Below are positions 5,579-6,050 of a DNA stretch of 6,050 bases, in pieces; the first letter of the stretch is position 1, and each line of letters opens with the position of its first letter. A program made the translations under genes and the position numbers. Location: positions 1,060,181-1,066,230 of the forward strand of contig CP070725.1 of assembly GCA_020350845.1 (NCBI GenBank). Reading direction: 5' to 3'. This stretch comes from Candidatus Bipolaricaulota bacterium. Its GTDB lineage: Bacteria; Bipolaricaulota; Bipolaricaulia; UBA7950; UBA9294. Below the pieces are notes generated by a model. It was not told the origin of the DNA and searched no databases. It worked only from the letters and a program-made list of their open reading frames with translations.

Positions 5579-6050
5579 ATGGCAACGCTTGAGGACTACG
5601 CGATCGCAGGTCAGTCGATTTGGCTCGACTTCATCCGGCGTTCGTTCATGACGTCCGGCGATCTGCAACGGCTGATCGATCTCGGGCTTCGCGGGATGAC
5701 CTCCAACCCCTCGATCTTCGAGAGGGCGATCGCCCACAGCGACGACTACGACTTCGATCTCACGTCCGCATCCGCGCCGGTGTCCGCCGAAGAGGTCTAC
5801 AAAGCGATCGTCGTCGAGGACATCCGCGCGGCCGCCGACCATCTCCGTTCGATCTACGATGGGACGCAGGGAGTCGACGGCTACGTCAGCCTCGAGGTCA
5901 GTCCGCTGCTCGCTCAGGATGCACGCGAGACGGTCACCGAGGCGCGCAGACTGGCCGCCGCCGTCGACCGCCCGAACGTGATGATCAAGGGTCCCGCGAC
6001 GAAGGAGGGCGCCGTCGCGATCCGCGAGCTGATCGAGGACGGCATTCACG
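5579..6050 (+). CDS. tal: Transaldolase, N-terminal part (runs off the window)
   Basis: Transaldolase moves a dihydroxyacetone unit between sugar phosphates in the non-oxidative pentose phosphate pathway, through a Schiff base on a lysine, in the cytoplasm. The 157 residues present start QSIWLDFIRR (D17), then GDLQRLI...GMTSNPSIFERAI (T41-S42-N43-P44), YKAIVVEDIRAAAD, GYVSLEVSP (E106) and NVMIKGPAT (133-141), where K137 is the expected Schiff-base lysine. These fit the bacterial/actinobacterial transaldolase type; the full protein is probably about 360-380 residues, so less than half is visible. Family members I know usually have Val, Ile or Leu after the lysine (MIKVPAT); here it is Gly138, and Met40 replaces the usual Val before TSNP. 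The gene is divergent from the otsB-GH65 operon, and other pentose phosphate genes may follow it to the right (inference). Confidence 0.95.
   Translation, partial: MATLEDYAIAGQSIWLDFIRRSFMTSGDLQRLIDLGLRGMTSNPSIFERAIAHSDDYDFDLTSASAPVSAEEVYKAIVVEDIRAAADHLRSIYDGTQGVDGYVSLEVSPLLAQDARETVTEARRLAAAVDRPNVMIKGPATKEGAVAIRELIEDGIH

Noticed and set aside
5390..6049. Longer start for the HAD-OtsB fusion adding about 220 residues
   Set aside because: The extra part is the reverse complement of the transaldolase gene and the divergent promoter region. Homology begins just before the FDLDGV motif.
1..6050. tRNA, rRNA, CRISPR array or insertion sequence
   Set aside because: No T-loop/anticodon arrangement, no regularly spaced direct repeats, and no transposase motif or terminal repeats with target duplication were seen.

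Overview
The window is GC-rich throughout. It holds three confidently identified genes on its right two thirds, one clear small membrane-protein gene, and a gene-poor left end of about 900 bases. GC-rich codon usage, strong purine-rich ribosome binding sites, and a trehalose enzyme set whose domain order resembles mycobacterial OtsB1 (Rv2006) suggest a high-GC actinobacterium, possibly a deep-branching one. The taxon is an inference from protein style, not a proof.

Layout. Bases 1-947 hold little convincing protein-coding sequence: a 39-nt inverted repeat (61-99), a perfect GC-rich hairpin that looks like a leftward terminator (217-242), a zone of nested and competing inverted repeats (254-363), and one weak leftward small ORF with a perfect Shine-Dalgarno (365-598). 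A rightward gene at 948-1325 encodes a 125-residue protein with a signal-like N-terminus and two C-terminal membrane helices. It converges on the next operon, and a strong hairpin (1348-1381) lies between them.

The leftward operon (5389 down to 1404) has two genes that overlap by ATGA. The first encodes a fusion of a beta-phosphoglucomutase-like HAD domain and a trehalose-6-phosphate phosphatase (520 aa). The second encodes a GH65 family disaccharide phosphorylase/hydrolase (808 aa). If the GH65 enzyme is a trehalose phosphorylase, the three activities would run T6P to trehalose, then to glucose plus beta-glucose-1-phosphate, then to glucose-6-phosphate. The net result equals that of a phosphotrehalase. 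In M. tuberculosis OtsB1 the same three domains, in the same order, are (from memory) one polypeptide; here the chain is split at the OtsB/GH65 junction.

Divergent from this operon, a transaldolase gene starts at 5579 and runs off the right edge. The 189-bp divergent region has a sigma70-like promoter candidate for each direction and a perfect 9-bp inverted repeat between the two -35 boxes, a good operator candidate. This could link trehalose turnover, which yields glucose-6-phosphate, with the pentose phosphate pathway.
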